Source of the DNA: Magnetominusculus dajiuhuensis
GTDB lineage: Bacteria > Nitrospirota > Thermodesulfovibrionia > Thermodesulfovibrionales > Magnetobacteriaceae
NCBI RefSeq assembly: GCF_046044395.1
Contig: NZ_JBJUSG010000006.1
Location: 1-64,000, forward strand
DNA: 64,000 nt
Reading direction: 5' to 3'
The notes under the pieces were generated by a model that saw nothing but the letters and a program-made list of their open reading frames with translations, did no database searches and was not told where the DNA came from. Positions 34,313 to 44,225 of the stretch are shown here, piece by piece. Position numbers and translations under genes: made by a program. Position 1 is the stretch's first letter; every line of letters begins with the position of its first letter.

Positions 34313-35011
34313 TCACATTAAACCCCCAAACGGTATAATAAACAGGCTTATCAGAAACTTAATAAACACCTGTATGGGGTATATTATTATCCTCGCCAGC
34401 CCGGTCATCCACAGGATTAGTACAATATAAATCCCGTAAGGCTCAAGCCTGCTGAACATGTAAGCCTGTCTTGGGGGCAGCAGGCTTAGGGCGATTCTGC
34501 CCCCGTCCAGAGGCGGTATGGGGATTAGATTAAAGGCCGCTATAAAAATATTAAAAGACACGCCGTACTGGAGCATCTGCAGCACCGGCGGGATAATCTT
34601 AGACGAAAGCAAATCAGAACCCTCAATAAAGTGCGGCAGCACCTTATAAAGCATAAGCAGAGTAAAGAGACTGAAAATCGCAAGGATGATGTTCATAACC
34701 GGCCCGGCGGCAGAGACAAGGGCGGAGTCCCTTCTGGGATTTGTAAGATTACGATAATCCACGGGGACGGGCTTGGCAGAGCCGAAGATAAACGTCCCAT
34801 TAGATACGATAAAAAGCACTATTGGCAGTACCACAGTGTTGACCGGGTCTATATGCGCCAGAGGATTAAATGAGAGTCTGCCCATAGAGCGGGCGGTTGG
34901 GTCGCCGAGCTTATCAGCAACCCACCCATGCGCCACCTCGTGAAACGTAATCGCGAAGAGAATCGGTATCGCCGCAACCGTCAAACTCCTCAGTATGTTG
35001 ACTATATCCAA
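34313..35011 (-). CDS. Site-2-protease-family (M50) membrane metalloprotease
   Basis: 232 aa with five to six hydrophobic segments. The zinc motif H-E-x-x-H is in ITFHEVAHGWVADKLGDPTA. The third ligand lies in the NPD-type motif (FNLIPIPPLDGGRI). This is the short YwhC/Rip-like branch without a PDZ domain. It could perform intramembrane cleavage of a transmembrane regulator; the substrate is unknown. It starts 3 nt after the PEP carboxykinase stop, with no ribosome site of its own, so it is probably translationally coupled. Confidence 0.9.
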   Translation of the reverse strand: MDIVNILRSLTVAAIPILFAITFHEVAHGWVADKLGDPTARSMGRLSFNPLAHIDPVNTVVLPIVLFIVSNGTFIFGSAKPVPVDYRNLTNPRRDSALVSAAGPVMNIILAIFSLFTLLMLYKVLPHFIEGSDLLSSKIIPPVLQMLQYGVSFNIFIAAFNLIPIPPLDGGRIALSLLPPRQAYMFSRLEPYGIYIVLILWMTGLARIIIYPIQVFIKFLISLFIIPFGGLM

Positions 35012-35014
35012 TGG

Positions 35015-36673
35015 TCAGATTTCACTTAATATCTTGTCTATTATCGTCCTTGCGGCAACGATCGGGTCTATAATCACGCTGTCCATGTCCTTTGCCTCTC
35101 TCTTGTTGGTAAGGAATGTTATCCTGTCCTGCATCCTTTCTCTGAGGTAAGACAGATAGCGCCTGTCTCTTGAGGGTTTGTATTTCTTTTCAAAGTCAGC
35201 GCCGAAGAGTTCTTTGCCATTTTTGGGGATCATAAGCCCCTGGAATGCCTTCCACTCCTTCCATTCGATAGTGCCGCGAATGAGTTCGGTCATGATCTTT
35301 AGGGACAGGGACTTTGGAATATCAGTAAGCTCGTCAGGCGTGCCGAAGGCGTGTGTATTCATTATGTAGCACTCTGTGCCGGAGAGAAAGAGCTTGTTAA
35401 ACTGCTGGCAGTCCCACATCAGGGGATGCACCCTGAAGGGGTTTGCAAATGGCTCAATAACGAGTTTGCCGAACTCTCTGGAGTCAACATTCTCCACGCC
35501 CTTTGCCCTCATTGTACTAAGAGACGCACCCATGGATACCTTAAGCCACGGGTTTTTTATCTTACACACCGGAGGCAGCGACGGGTCTTTTTGCAGCCAT
35601 ATGACCTTGCCCGGCTTTTCGCAGTAGTCCGTGTGGTTAAACATATCACGGGTCTTTATGCAGCGGCCGTTTCTGTTACGAATGTCTTCGCAGACGAGCT
35701 TTATCTGCCCGTCAGGAAGCCTCGTAACGCCGACGTTTTGAGCTGTATAGAAATACTTGATTATCGGGTCTTCGTACGCAACCGCGTCGGTCTTGTCAAA
35801 CAGGCTTGGCTCAATAGGAACTGAGAAATTGCTATTTAAATCTATGAGGAACGCGTCGTCGTGGATGACTGTAACAGGCTCGTCCGCGTTTAGCGTGCCG
35901 TCGTGGTCATGGCTGTTGGTGATGGAGGATTTGCCACTGCCAGAGAGGCCAAACACCGCAACCGGCAGGTTATTGCCAATTTTTTTAATGCCACCATGAC
36001 AGGCGACCATGTTCTGCCTTACGCCTATTGCCCAGGCCAGTGTGAGGGTGCCTTTTTTGCGCTCACCGAAGTAACGCAGCCCTAATATGGCGATACAGTT
36101 TTGCATCTCATCAACGATTATCAGCCCGTCGGGAAAGTCAGGGTGTGACCAGTCCGAATCGGCCATGACCATGATGTCCTGCTCGTCGAGGTTGCGGGAT
36201 TTTTCGTATGTATCTGTCCATGGCGCCATCCACGGGGCGAAGTTAAACGCCCAGTCGAGCATATTTTTGGCGTCGGTGCGCTGGCTTACAAGCTGCGCCC
36301 TCAGCATGAAATCGGGATGTACGCCGACGATGCCTTCCATGAGAAAAGTCTCTTTTTTGTTGAATTGATAGACGGCCTCACGCAGGATTGTCATGTACTT
36401 GTCCTTCTCCGCGCCCATTTCTCTGACAAGTCGTCTGGCCTTTGCTGTCCTTCCCACGATAACGCCATCGTTTGAGACAAGCACCTTCGCATCAGCGGGA
36501 AGCCCATAGACCTCCGGCTTATACATCGGCTCTGTGGTTACAATAACCTCGGGCTGCCTGATGGAATACTCATAGAGTTCCCTCATGTTGGTCTTTCTTA
36601 CGGAATTAGCATACATCGCGCTCTCAATTATTGCTCTCCACGGTGAGCCGGGTACCTTGTGTACACTTGCCAT
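35015..36673 (-). CDS. ATP-type phosphoenolpyruvate carboxykinase family protein
   Basis: About 552 aa. The ATP-binding P-loop is VFGLSGSGKSSITNSHDHDG (GLSGTGKTT in classic PckA). A kinase-2-like IHDDAFLID and a C-terminal purine-binding region follow. It would interconvert oxaloacetate plus ATP with PEP, CO2 and ADP. The active-site segments differ somewhat from E. coli PckA, so it belongs to a divergent branch. Start chosen at ATG 36673 because AGGAG lies 10 nt upstream; the longer TTG frame would place that site within the coding sequence. Confidence 0.8.
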   Translation of the reverse strand: MASVHKVPGSPWRAIIESAMYANSVRKTNMRELYEYSIRQPEVIVTTEPMYKPEVYGLPADAKVLVSNDGVIVGRTAKARRLVREMGAEKDKYMTILREAVYQFNKKETFLMEGIVGVHPDFMLRAQLVSQRTDAKNMLDWAFNFAPWMAPWTDTYEKSRNLDEQDIMVMADSDWSHPDFPDGLIIVDEMQNCIAILGLRYFGERKKGTLTLAWAIGVRQNMVACHGGIKKIGNNLPVAVFGLSGSGKSSITNSHDHDGTLNADEPVTVIHDDAFLIDLNSNFSVPIEPSLFDKTDAVAYEDPIIKYFYTAQNVGVTRLPDGQIKLVCEDIRNRNGRCIKTRDMFNHTDYCEKPGKVIWLQKDPSLPPVCKIKNPWLKVSMGASLSTMRAKGVENVDSREFGKLVIEPFANPFRVHPLMWDCQQFNKLFLSGTECYIMNTHAFGTPDELTDIPKSLSLKIMTELIRGTIEWKEWKAFQGLMIPKNGKELFGADFEKKYKPSRDRRYLSYLRERMQDRITFLTNKREAKDMDSVIIDPIVAARTIIDKILSEI

Positions 36674-36754
36674 AGTTTTATACTCCTGTATGTTCAGATT
36701 TTTGTAGTAAGACAATCAATTAAGCAATCAGGGGCCGGCATGGGGTAAAACCCA

Positions 36755-39109
36755 TTATATATTCTCGACCATTTCCCATATGCCGCAGGGACACACCCCG
36801 GCACAAAAACCGCAGCCTATGCACAGAGCGGCATCCACTACATACTCATAGCCGACATCGTCAGACGTCTCCTTCCGGCTTATCGCCCCGTAGGCACAGA
36901 CGGCCTCGCACATGTGGCAATCCCTGCAGACAGCACAGGACATGCACCTGTGGGCCTCCTTTTGAGGCGTAAACAATGTGTCATTGCATCTTTCATAGTA
37001 GGCGTCTTTTACCTTCGCATAAGGGATTTGCATTTTGGGTGCCGGCCTGTTGTATGACCGCCCCGAAAGCAGGGCGTGTGCCGCGTCTGCCGCCTTTTTG
37101 CCGTGGCCGATGGCGTGCGTTACCAGCCCCAGATTCGTAGCATCCCCGATAGCGAACACCTTAGGGTCTGAGGTATGCCCGGCCTCGTCTGACTTAATCC
37201 AGCCGTTTTTGTCGGTATGAACCGTCTGCGGCAGGAAATCGGTGATGGGCATATCCCCTATGGACACGATTACCTCATCGGCCTCAAGGGCGCTGCCATC
37301 GGTACAGTATAGCTTGCGCTCGCTTTTAATATATCTATCAGTAAATTTCGGCCAGACGATATTCGTGCCAAGCGCCTTTGCAATCTCAAGCTCCTTGCCA
37401 GAGGCCGCCGGTTCCTGAACGTCTATGGCCGTTACGCCCTGTGAGCCGCAGTGGAAGGCCTGAGCCGCCGCGTCCATCCCAACATTTCCCGCGCCTATAA
37501 TTACAACACGCTTATCTTTAAAGTCCGGCCTTTGTCCGGTGTTAATCGCCCTGAGAAAATCATACGCGTTGATTGTGTCTTCAATTCCGGGTATATTTAG
37601 CCTTCTGGCCTTATGCGCCCCACAGGCGACAATTACCGCGTCGTTAGATTTATATATCTTATCAAACATGGCCGCGTCAACCTTCGCATTCAGGTGCACA
37701 TGGACGCCGATTGACTTAAACCTTTCAAGTTCATATGTGAGTATCTCTTGTGGCAGCCTTTCTCTTGGGATACACAGCTCAAGTTTGCCGCCGAGTTTCT
37801 CCTCCGCCTCATAGAGTTCTACCTCGTGTCCCTTCAAAGCCAGTTGCCACGCCGCCGAAAGCCCGCCGGGGCCTCCGCCTATTACCGCGGCCTTTTTACC
37901 TGTCTTTTGACCGGTCGTTGGGGCATCTGTCTTGAGGCTTGCCGCGCCCATCCCTTTAATATTTAACGGCCTGTCCAGATGTGACCGGGTACAGGCGGCC
38001 ATGCAAAGATTAGGGCATACCTCACCGCAGACGCTGGCAGGAAGCGGCGAATACTGTAATATAAGCTCCAGTGCCTCCTCAATCTTATCGGCACGAATCA
38101 GAGCGGCGCGCCGTTGCGTAGGTATATCGCTTGGACAGGCGCCCTGGCACGGCGGTGCGTATTTGGCGTTATGCCACTCCGGGCGAAATCTCCTGTCCTG
38201 CCCTGTGGTTATATATGGAAGCGGGGTCAGGGGATGTGTTACGTACTCGGCAAATATGCCGCCCTTCCCTACCCCTTTATTATCGCCGCCTGTGTTTTCC
38301 CATATGTCCTTACGAAACGCGGCCATCGTCTTTTTAACCGGGCTGCGCTTTGCCCTCTCCTGTGCTGTATATGGCAGGAGTTTTTTCCATGCCTCACGCG
38401 ATGAGAGCTCTTCGTAGAATGTTTCCCTATCTATGGCCTTAAGATATGTCTTTAAATTTTCATTAAGCCACTGCCAGTCCTGGTCTGACAAATCCAGCAG
38501 CCTTACGTCGCCCTGGCTGTATGTTGAGTCAATCTTGCCCCTGAAATAAACCACCCCACCAACCATCCCAACGCACGGCCTGTAGCCTAGTATGCTGACG
38601 GGATTCCTTGGATTGACACCGCACACAACGGCAATGCCTCCGGCCTTAAACTCCGCAAACGTGTCGCCCACGTCTCTAAAATACCACGATTCGGGGGGAG
38701 CGAATTTCGGATTATGTTTGGTCATCGTATCGCAGCGCGCGCCGCCACCGCCCTGTACATAGAGCTTCCCCTGGGCTGCCGCATTGTGGGCACCGTTTGT
38801 CACGTCGCCTAAGACTGTGATATTGGCGCCGCAGTTGAGCCAGCCCACATCGTCAGAGGCGTTTCCTTTGAGCAGTATTTCCGTGCCGAACATCCCCATG
38901 CTGCCAAGACGCTGTCCGGCCGGGCCTTCCACTATTACCGATACGCTATGCCCTTGCGGCCACACCCGCCCGCCGATGCCGTGCTGCCCGTCGGCTGTGA
39001 CCAATATATCTCTGTCACCGCCCTCTACAGCCTTTTGGATCTGCTCCTCCATAATTTTCGAGGACACACGCTTGCCGTCTATATTCCCTTTTATCTCTAT
39101 ATCTGCCAT
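36755..39109 (-). CDS. Glutamate synthase subunit: GXGXG domain fused to GltD-like oxidoreductase and ferredoxin
   Basis: About 784 aa. The N-terminal ~230 residues form the GXGXG beta-helix that normally ends GltB (repeated gly-rich turns, GDVTNGAHNAAAQGKLYVQG). A GltD-like module follows: Fe-S region with CQGACPSDIPTQ and CGEVCPNLCMAAC, the FAD fold AVIGGGPGGLSAAWQLA, and the NAD(P)H fold VVIIGAGNVGMDAAAQAF. The C-terminus is a two-cluster ferredoxin (CMSCAVCRDCHMCEAVC and CIGCGFCAGVCPCG). It supplies electrons to the FMN subunit next door. It starts at ATG 39109, 33 nt after that gene. Confidence 0.88.
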   Translation of the reverse strand: MADIEIKGNIDGKRVSSKIMEEQIQKAVEGGDRDILVTADGQHGIGGRVWPQGHSVSVIVEGPAGQRLGSMGMFGTEILLKGNASDDVGWLNCGANITVLGDVTNGAHNAAAQGKLYVQGGGGARCDTMTKHNPKFAPPESWYFRDVGDTFAEFKAGGIAVVCGVNPRNPVSILGYRPCVGMVGGVVYFRGKIDSTYSQGDVRLLDLSDQDWQWLNENLKTYLKAIDRETFYEELSSREAWKKLLPYTAQERAKRSPVKKTMAAFRKDIWENTGGDNKGVGKGGIFAEYVTHPLTPLPYITTGQDRRFRPEWHNAKYAPPCQGACPSDIPTQRRAALIRADKIEEALELILQYSPLPASVCGEVCPNLCMAACTRSHLDRPLNIKGMGAASLKTDAPTTGQKTGKKAAVIGGGPGGLSAAWQLALKGHEVELYEAEEKLGGKLELCIPRERLPQEILTYELERFKSIGVHVHLNAKVDAAMFDKIYKSNDAVIVACGAHKARRLNIPGIEDTINAYDFLRAINTGQRPDFKDKRVVIIGAGNVGMDAAAQAFHCGSQGVTAIDVQEPAASGKELEIAKALGTNIVWPKFTDRYIKSERKLYCTDGSALEADEVIVSIGDMPITDFLPQTVHTDKNGWIKSDEAGHTSDPKVFAIGDATNLGLVTHAIGHGKKAADAAHALLSGRSYNRPAPKMQIPYAKVKDAYYERCNDTLFTPQKEAHRCMSCAVCRDCHMCEAVCAYGAISRKETSDDVGYEYVVDAALCIGCGFCAGVCPCGIWEMVENI

Positions 39110-39141
39110 ATCAGTCTTCTCAACCTCTCTTTCTGGCTCTC

Positions 39142-40803
39142 TTAGCACACATAACTGATGTTCAATCTATCAGCAATTGCCGGGTCATCCGCGCTGACCG
39201 CGTCGGACATCCCTATTGGAAGCTCTGTGCTTCTTCCCAACGGGGCAACAATTTTCTTCAACTCCGTATCAAGCGCCTTATATACCTCTACTACCCGCAT
39301 GGCCACCTTGTCGGTGTCAAGCCTTCGGTAGAGCTTAGGGTCTTGCGTGGTTATGCCGCGCGGGCAGCGCCCTAAGTTACAGACGTTGCATCGGTTGTTC
39401 TCATCGCCAAGACAACCGGCGGCGGCCTGCATGATATACTTTCCTATAGAGACAGCCGACGCGCCAAGCATTATCAGGGCAGCCGCGTTGGCCGCCAAAT
39501 TCCCCTTTTTACCTACACCGCCCGCGGCTATTAATGGAAGCTCGTTTTGCTTGCCCTGTTTTACCAAATCAAGATAGCAGTCCCTAAGATTGGAGGCAAT
39601 TGGATGCCCCATCTTGTCCATTGAGACGTTATACGCGGCACCTGTGCCACCGTCCTCGCCGTCTATTGACAGGGCGGCGGCAAACGGGTTTCTGACGAGA
39701 TTATTCAGGACGGCCTTTGCGGTGCGCGTCCCTGAAATCTTAGGATACACGGGCACTCTAAAACCCCATGCCATTGACATTGACTGGATCATCTTGGCAA
39801 CGGCCTCTTCTATTGAGTACTTGGTCTGGTGCGTGGGGGGGGAGGGTAAATCAACGCCCTGCGGTACACCACGAATTTCTGATATTAATTTGAGCACCTT
39901 ATGTGCCATGAGCAGACCGCCGTCGCCGGGCTTTGCCCCCTGGCCATACTTTATCTCTATCGCGCACGGGTCTTCTGTCATGTGCGGTATTGCCCTGATT
40001 ATCTCATCCCATCCAAAATACCCGGAGGCAATCTGCGGTATAAAATACTTCACAAACCGCGACTTGAGCAGCCTCAACGGCATCCCGCCCTCACCGGAGC
40101 ACATCACAACGGGCATCCCCTCGACTTCGTTTAAATATGTAATGCCCATAGCGAGGCCTTCCCACATCGTTGGAGAGAGTGCCCCTACGGACATGCTTCC
40201 TATCATTACGGGATAAATCTCCCTGACCGGAGGGATGAACTTGCCAACTGAGGCGTCTATCTCTCCCTTGCCGTTTACAAACTTCACCGGCAGGTCTTCT
40301 GCTGGCAGTATCCTGCCAAGATACGTGCGAATGCGAAACTCATGCCTCCCCGCATCAAGTGCGGGGTCTGTGAGCATGGATATCCTTGTGAACTTGAGCC
40401 TGTCGAGCGTTGAGACAAGGGGGTCGTTTCTCCTGCCGCCTCTGGTGTAAGCAGTCCCACCTGCATTTTTATGAGTTATAAATTTATTGTTCGGATTAAA
40501 CTCCGGCTCAATGGCCTCATTTGGGCATACGAGTGAGCATGTGGCGCAGCCCGTGCAGTAATTCGCAATAGCCGTTGATTGTTTTATCACCGTGACGACC
40601 TGTCTGTCCACCTGCGGGGTTGGCGTTGCCCCTGAGGAGCTGACCACCCTTTTGGCAATCACCGTGGGCGTGATAGCGAACATCGGGCAGACGGCGGTAC
40701 ACCTGCCGCAGCGCTTGCACCTGTCGTCTCTCCACCTGATGATATATGGAAACTCCTTTAAGGTCAGTTCATGGTTGTTGTCCAACCTTGCAGTTGGTTC
40801 CAT
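39142..40803 (-). CDS. Glutamate synthase FMN-binding subunit with N-terminal ferredoxin
   Basis: 553 aa. The N-terminal ~90 residues hold two 4Fe-4S motifs (CKRCGRCTAVCPMF and CTGCATCSLVCPNE). The rest is the FMN/2-oxoglutarate TIM barrel of GltB, with EIKYGQGAKPGDGG, SIDGEDGGTGAAY, IAAGGVGKKGNLA and the 3Fe-4S-type CNVCNLGRCPRGI. It aminates 2-oxoglutarate with ammonia from the amidotransferase subunit. An ideal AGAGGAGG site 7 nt before ATG 40803 confirms the start inside the end of the upstream gene (40-nt overlap). Confidence 0.93.
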   Translation of the reverse strand: MEPTARLDNNHELTLKEFPYIIRWRDDRCKRCGRCTAVCPMFAITPTVIAKRVVSSSGATPTPQVDRQVVTVIKQSTAIANYCTGCATCSLVCPNEAIEPEFNPNNKFITHKNAGGTAYTRGGRRNDPLVSTLDRLKFTRISMLTDPALDAGRHEFRIRTYLGRILPAEDLPVKFVNGKGEIDASVGKFIPPVREIYPVMIGSMSVGALSPTMWEGLAMGITYLNEVEGMPVVMCSGEGGMPLRLLKSRFVKYFIPQIASGYFGWDEIIRAIPHMTEDPCAIEIKYGQGAKPGDGGLLMAHKVLKLISEIRGVPQGVDLPSPPTHQTKYSIEEAVAKMIQSMSMAWGFRVPVYPKISGTRTAKAVLNNLVRNPFAAALSIDGEDGGTGAAYNVSMDKMGHPIASNLRDCYLDLVKQGKQNELPLIAAGGVGKKGNLAANAAALIMLGASAVSIGKYIMQAAAGCLGDENNRCNVCNLGRCPRGITTQDPKLYRRLDTDKVAMRVVEVYKALDTELKKIVAPLGRSTELPIGMSDAVSADDPAIADRLNISYVC

Positions 40804-41891
40804 ACCTTTACCTCCTCTGCCCCGGGCGAGACGATAACCATGTCGTATCTCATGGGGAATATATCCTTTTCAGTATCTCTGCCTGGCACTGCCCTGTTGA
40901 GGCCACATTCCTCAGAGACAAGGGAAATCTTGCCCTTTATGCCTCCAACAACTCCCGGCCTGAGCTTTTTTGAGTCCTGAACCATAAAGCACTGCCCGTC
41001 AGGCGTAAACCCTATGACACAGTTCGGGCCGTCAATACACAGTGGCCGCAGCGATTTTTTTAAATGCCCTACAAACTCTTTATCGGAACGACTCTCTATC
41101 TCCGCCGGTTTAAGCGGGGTTATGATGTCCTTATAGTAATAAAGCGGGTAGCTCAGTCCTCTTGCCGCATAGTGCAGTATATGAGTAAAAACTTCGCTGT
41201 CGCTGTTATATCCTATATATCCGGGGAATCCCCTGCTTGCCAGAAATTCCCTGATGGGGACAAAGGCGGTGTTCTCGCCGTTTGTCATTGAGCCGAAGCC
41301 CTGAATAAAAAACGGGTGGCAGGCGTAGAGATTTATTGCATAGTTGGTGTTTTGCCTGCCCTGGGCAAATATTATCTTCGCCTTGAGGGGCGAGTTATCA
41401 AGACCGAAAAACTCACAAAGCTCAAGCGGGTCGCCCACCTCTTTGAGTGTAATCACATCGGGGTAAAAAGAGAACACGATGATGGATTCGTCCTCCTGCC
41501 CCATCTTACGAAGCGAGAGGCGAGTATGCAGGAGCAGCGCTTCTTTTTCGTCATTATTCAGTATTTTAGTACTTATCGGGTAGTCATAGAATCGTGCGAA
41601 GTAATTATCGCGTGCGGTAATTCCCCTGACAGGCTTAATCTTTGGCGTCCACTGGTGAACGAGTCTGAATCCCGCCTCGTCCATATAAGTGTCCAACATC
41701 TCAAGCCCGCCTGTGGAGCAAATACCCGACAGTACCGGCTTGTCCTTCAGAGCCTCGAACTCACCGCCGAGGTCTTTCAGGATGAGGCCCATGCCTGAGC
41801 CGTCATGTCCCTCTTTCATTGTCTCAAGCGTCAGGATATTCTCAACGGGTGAGAAGTAGTCCTTCGCGGTTATAGCACTTAAACGGCACAT
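40764..41891 (-). CDS. Glutamate synthase class II glutamine amidotransferase subunit
   Basis: 375 aa. It begins MCRLSAITAKDYFSP, so Cys2 becomes the N-terminal nucleophile after Met removal. It has the Ntn-type amidotransferase features (GLILKDLGGEFEAL, LLLHTRLSLRK, GSMTNGENTAFV). It releases ammonia from glutamine for the FMN subunit. Together 41891-36755 encode a glutamate synthase divided as amidotransferase / FMN / GXGXG-GltD, the split 'archaeal-type' plan, rather than one large GltB. A GGGG-type site lies before the ATG. Positions 41892-42314 upstream hold no gene, only the repeat at 42082-42181. Confidence 0.92.
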   Translation of the reverse strand: MCRLSAITAKDYFSPVENILTLETMKEGHDGSGMGLILKDLGGEFEALKDKPVLSGICSTGGLEMLDTYMDEAGFRLVHQWTPKIKPVRGITARDNYFARFYDYPISTKILNNDEKEALLLHTRLSLRKMGQEDESIIVFSFYPDVITLKEVGDPLELCEFFGLDNSPLKAKIIFAQGRQNTNYAINLYACHPFFIQGFGSMTNGENTAFVPIREFLASRGFPGYIGYNSDSEVFTHILHYAARGLSYPLYYYKDIITPLKPAEIESRSDKEFVGHLKKSLRPLCIDGPNCVIGFTPDGQCFMVQDSKKLRPGVVGGIKGKISLVSEECGLNRAVPGRDTEKDIFPMRYDMVIVSPGAEEVKVWNQLQGWTTTMN

Positions 41892-42081
41892 TTATTCAAC
41901 CCCTTTCAATCACTTTATTCATACCCTCTATGACCAGCCACAAGTCCGCTACTATATCACAAATATTAAAATATGTCAAACATATGTTGGCCACAAATAT
42001 GCCCTATATGTCACGATAAATTTGTTCTCCATCATAAGTAAGCGGTAGTTGCTTGGTTTTTTGTCATCCTTGTCCCTTTCC

Positions 42082-42181
42082 GTCATTCCGGCTTGTCTGG
42101 AATCGTCCCTTAAATGGTTGTTTCATGATGATTTTCCCTGTTCTGAGATATAAGGACAGATTCTGGACAAGCCGGAATGAC
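42082..42181. repeat. MITE-like element (copy 1): inverted REP pair around a ~54-bp core
   Basis: A 23-bp left unit (42082-42104) and right unit (42159-42181) are inverted copies with two mismatches. The core (TCCCTTAAATGG, TTTCATGATGATTTTCC, CTGTTCTGAGATATAAGGACA) is clearly related to that of the element at 46314-46413, so the two are copies of one mobile unit rather than independent repeats. It lies in the gene-free gap before PBP1A. Confidence 0.85.
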
Positions 42182-42278
42182 AGCCAAAGAAAAGAATAGT
42201 CTGGAAATCATTACAACTTCCCGTGATAACTTGTTTTATTCGTTAGAACAAAATTACCGTGCCTATCTGTTTGCCATC

Positions 42279-42308
42279 AAGACAGGCGCATGGCCTTTTT
42301 GTTATAAT
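42279..42308 (+). promoter_or_regulatory. Promoter of the PBP1A gene, predicted leaderless
   Basis: AAGACA (42279-42284), an 18-nt spacer, TATAAT (42303-42308), then 6 nt to GTG 42315. No Shine-Dalgarno sequence lies before this GTG. Confidence 0.6.
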
Positions 42309-42314
42309 GGCGGC

Positions 42315-44147
42315 GTGGCTAAGAAAACTACTGCGAACGAGAAAACGATTGCGAGGAGGAACCCAAAGAAAAAGGGGTCTTTTGTATTACTTCCTCTTGT
42401 AGTGATTGCGATAGCGATATCGCTGGGATTTTTCAGCGGGTATTTGTTCTGGGCGTTTTCGGATTTGCCGAAGATCCGGCAGCTTGAGCAATATACGCCG
42501 CTTGAGTCTTCCATTGTGTATTCTGCGGATAATGAGATATTGGCCGAGCTATTTGTGGAAAGGCGGACGTTTGTACCCTATTTCAGCATTCCGCAGCACG
42601 TCAAAAATGCCTTTATAGCGGTTGAGGACGCCCGTTTTTACAAACACAAGGGGATTGATTTTGTACGAATGCTTGGGGCGGTGGTGAAAGACTTAAAGGC
42701 CGGAGGGTTTGTCCAGGGCGGAAGCACTATAACGCAGCAGCTTGCCAAGATGCTTTTCCTGAAACCGGAGCGCAGCATCAACAGAAAGATAAAAGAGGCG
42801 GCGCTGTCCATTCAGATTGAGAGACACTATACAAAAGACGAGATAATCGGCCTTTATCTGAACCAGGCCTATTTCGGCACACGCGCCTACGGCATAGAGG
42901 CGGCGGCTTATACATATTTTGGAAAGACGACGAGCAACTTAAGCATAGCCGAGGCGGCGCTCCTTGCCGCCCTACCCAAGGCACCCTCTTCATATTCACC
43001 ATTTAAAAGCGCCCCAAAGGCTCTGAATCGAAGGAACTACGCCATAAGAAAGATGCTTGAAAATGGTTTTATTGACGAAAAGCAGCACGACGCCGCGCTG
43101 AACGAGCCACTGCCTACAATACCGCACACACGAAGATACAAATCGCCGTATTTTATGGATTACGTTAAAAACGAGCTTGAGGACGATTACGATGAAAAAT
43201 TATACACGGCGGGGCTAAAGATATATACAACCCTTGATTATAAAATGCAGAAGGCGGCTGAGAGCGCCGTGGAATTTGGCATTGAGAGCCTGAACAAACG
43301 GGGCAGAAAAAACATCCAGGCGGCGCTCCTTGCAATTGACCTTAAAACAGGCGGCATAAAGGCGATGGTTGGAGGCACTGATTTCTGGGAGACACAGTTT
43401 AATCGGGTCACACAGGCCATAAGACAGCCGGGTTCATCCTTTAAACCCGTAGTATATTTAACCGCGTTTAATCAGGGATTCAGCCCTGAGGACATTATAT
43501 ATGACGGGCCGATAAGTTTTACCGGCAGAAACAAGGCGGACGTGTGGGTGCCGCAAAACTATGAACGCGAGTACAAGGGTGACGTGCCGATAAGATATGC
43601 CCTTGCTCATTCTCTGAACGCGGCCACCGTATATCTGGCAGATAAGGTTGGAATTAAGAACGTCATAGATACCGCAAAAATGCTTGGCATAAAGAGCACC
43701 ATACATCCATACATGCCCTCGGCGCTTGGGGCGTCGGACATGACACTCATAGAGTTGGTATATGCGTATGCGGCGTTTGCAACGGGGAAGAGATTTGACC
43801 ACCTTTCGGTGGAGAGGATAGTTGATAGAGATGGCCTGCTTCTGGAGGAACAAAAGGCGATGCCGCCAAAGGCTATATTAGACAACTCCGTCATAGAGGA
43901 GATGAAAACGGTACTAAGGGCGGTCGTGACAGAAGGCACGGGTAATGCGGCTATGGCACTGCCACGAACGGTTTACGGCAAGACTGGCACTACGGACGAT
44001 TACGTAGACGCGTGGTTTCTCGGCTTTGACGACAAGCTGGCCGTTGGGGTATGGGTTGGCAGGGACAACCACAAACCCATTGGGGAGAAAGAAACCGGGG
44101 CACACGCGGCGCTGCCTATCTGGATGGAATTCATGAAATATGAATAG
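42315..44147 (+). CDS. mrcA: Penicillin-binding protein 1A (bifunctional peptidoglycan synthase)
   Basis: About 610 aa. An N-terminal basic stretch and one membrane helix (LPLVVIAIAISLGFFSGYLF) are followed by the glycosyltransferase GT51 domain (EDARFYKHKGIDFV, QGGSTITQQLAKM) and the transpeptidase (SSFKP active site, HSLNAATV, KTGTT). It polymerises and cross-links peptidoglycan. Start chosen at GTG 42315: MAKKTTANEK follows, and the promoter -10 lies just upstream. A longer frame from 42177 would begin inside the repeat element. It is shorter than E. coli PBP1A and may lack the large OB domain. Confidence 0.93.
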   Translation: MAKKTTANEKTIARRNPKKKGSFVLLPLVVIAIAISLGFFSGYLFWAFSDLPKIRQLEQYTPLESSIVYSADNEILAELFVERRTFVPYFSIPQHVKNAFIAVEDARFYKHKGIDFVRMLGAVVKDLKAGGFVQGGSTITQQLAKMLFLKPERSINRKIKEAALSIQIERHYTKDEIIGLYLNQAYFGTRAYGIEAAAYTYFGKTTSNLSIAEAALLAALPKAPSSYSPFKSAPKALNRRNYAIRKMLENGFIDEKQHDAALNEPLPTIPHTRRYKSPYFMDYVKNELEDDYDEKLYTAGLKIYTTLDYKMQKAAESAVEFGIESLNKRGRKNIQAALLAIDLKTGGIKAMVGGTDFWETQFNRVTQAIRQPGSSFKPVVYLTAFNQGFSPEDIIYDGPISFTGRNKADVWVPQNYEREYKGDVPIRYALAHSLNAATVYLADKVGIKNVIDTAKMLGIKSTIHPYMPSALGASDMTLIELVYAYAAFATGKRFDHLSVERIVDRDGLLLEEQKAMPPKAILDNSVIEEMKTVLRAVVTEGTGNAAMALPRTVYGKTGTTDDYVDAWFLGFDDKLAVGVWVGRDNHKPIGEKETGAHAALPIWMEFMKYE

Positions 44148-44157
44148 GAACACCGAA

Positions 44158-44196
44158 GCCGCCAACTGGGGGATAATCCCCCGTCTTGTCGGCGGC
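44158..44196 (+). terminator. Nested GC hairpin after PBP1A
   Basis: GCCGCC (44158-44163) pairs with GGCGGC (44191-44196), and within it GGGGGAT pairs with ATCCCCC (44168-44182). It begins 10 nt past the stop. There is no U-tract, so its role as terminator is uncertain. Confidence 0.45.
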
Positions 44197-44225
44197 AGCC
44201 CAAACGCGATAGATAAAACGTTGCA

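Noticed and set aside
42177..42314. N-terminal extension of PBP1A from ATG 42177
   Set aside because: It would begin within the inverted-repeat element and run through the promoter; the PBP1A homology and basic N-terminus begin at GTG 42315.
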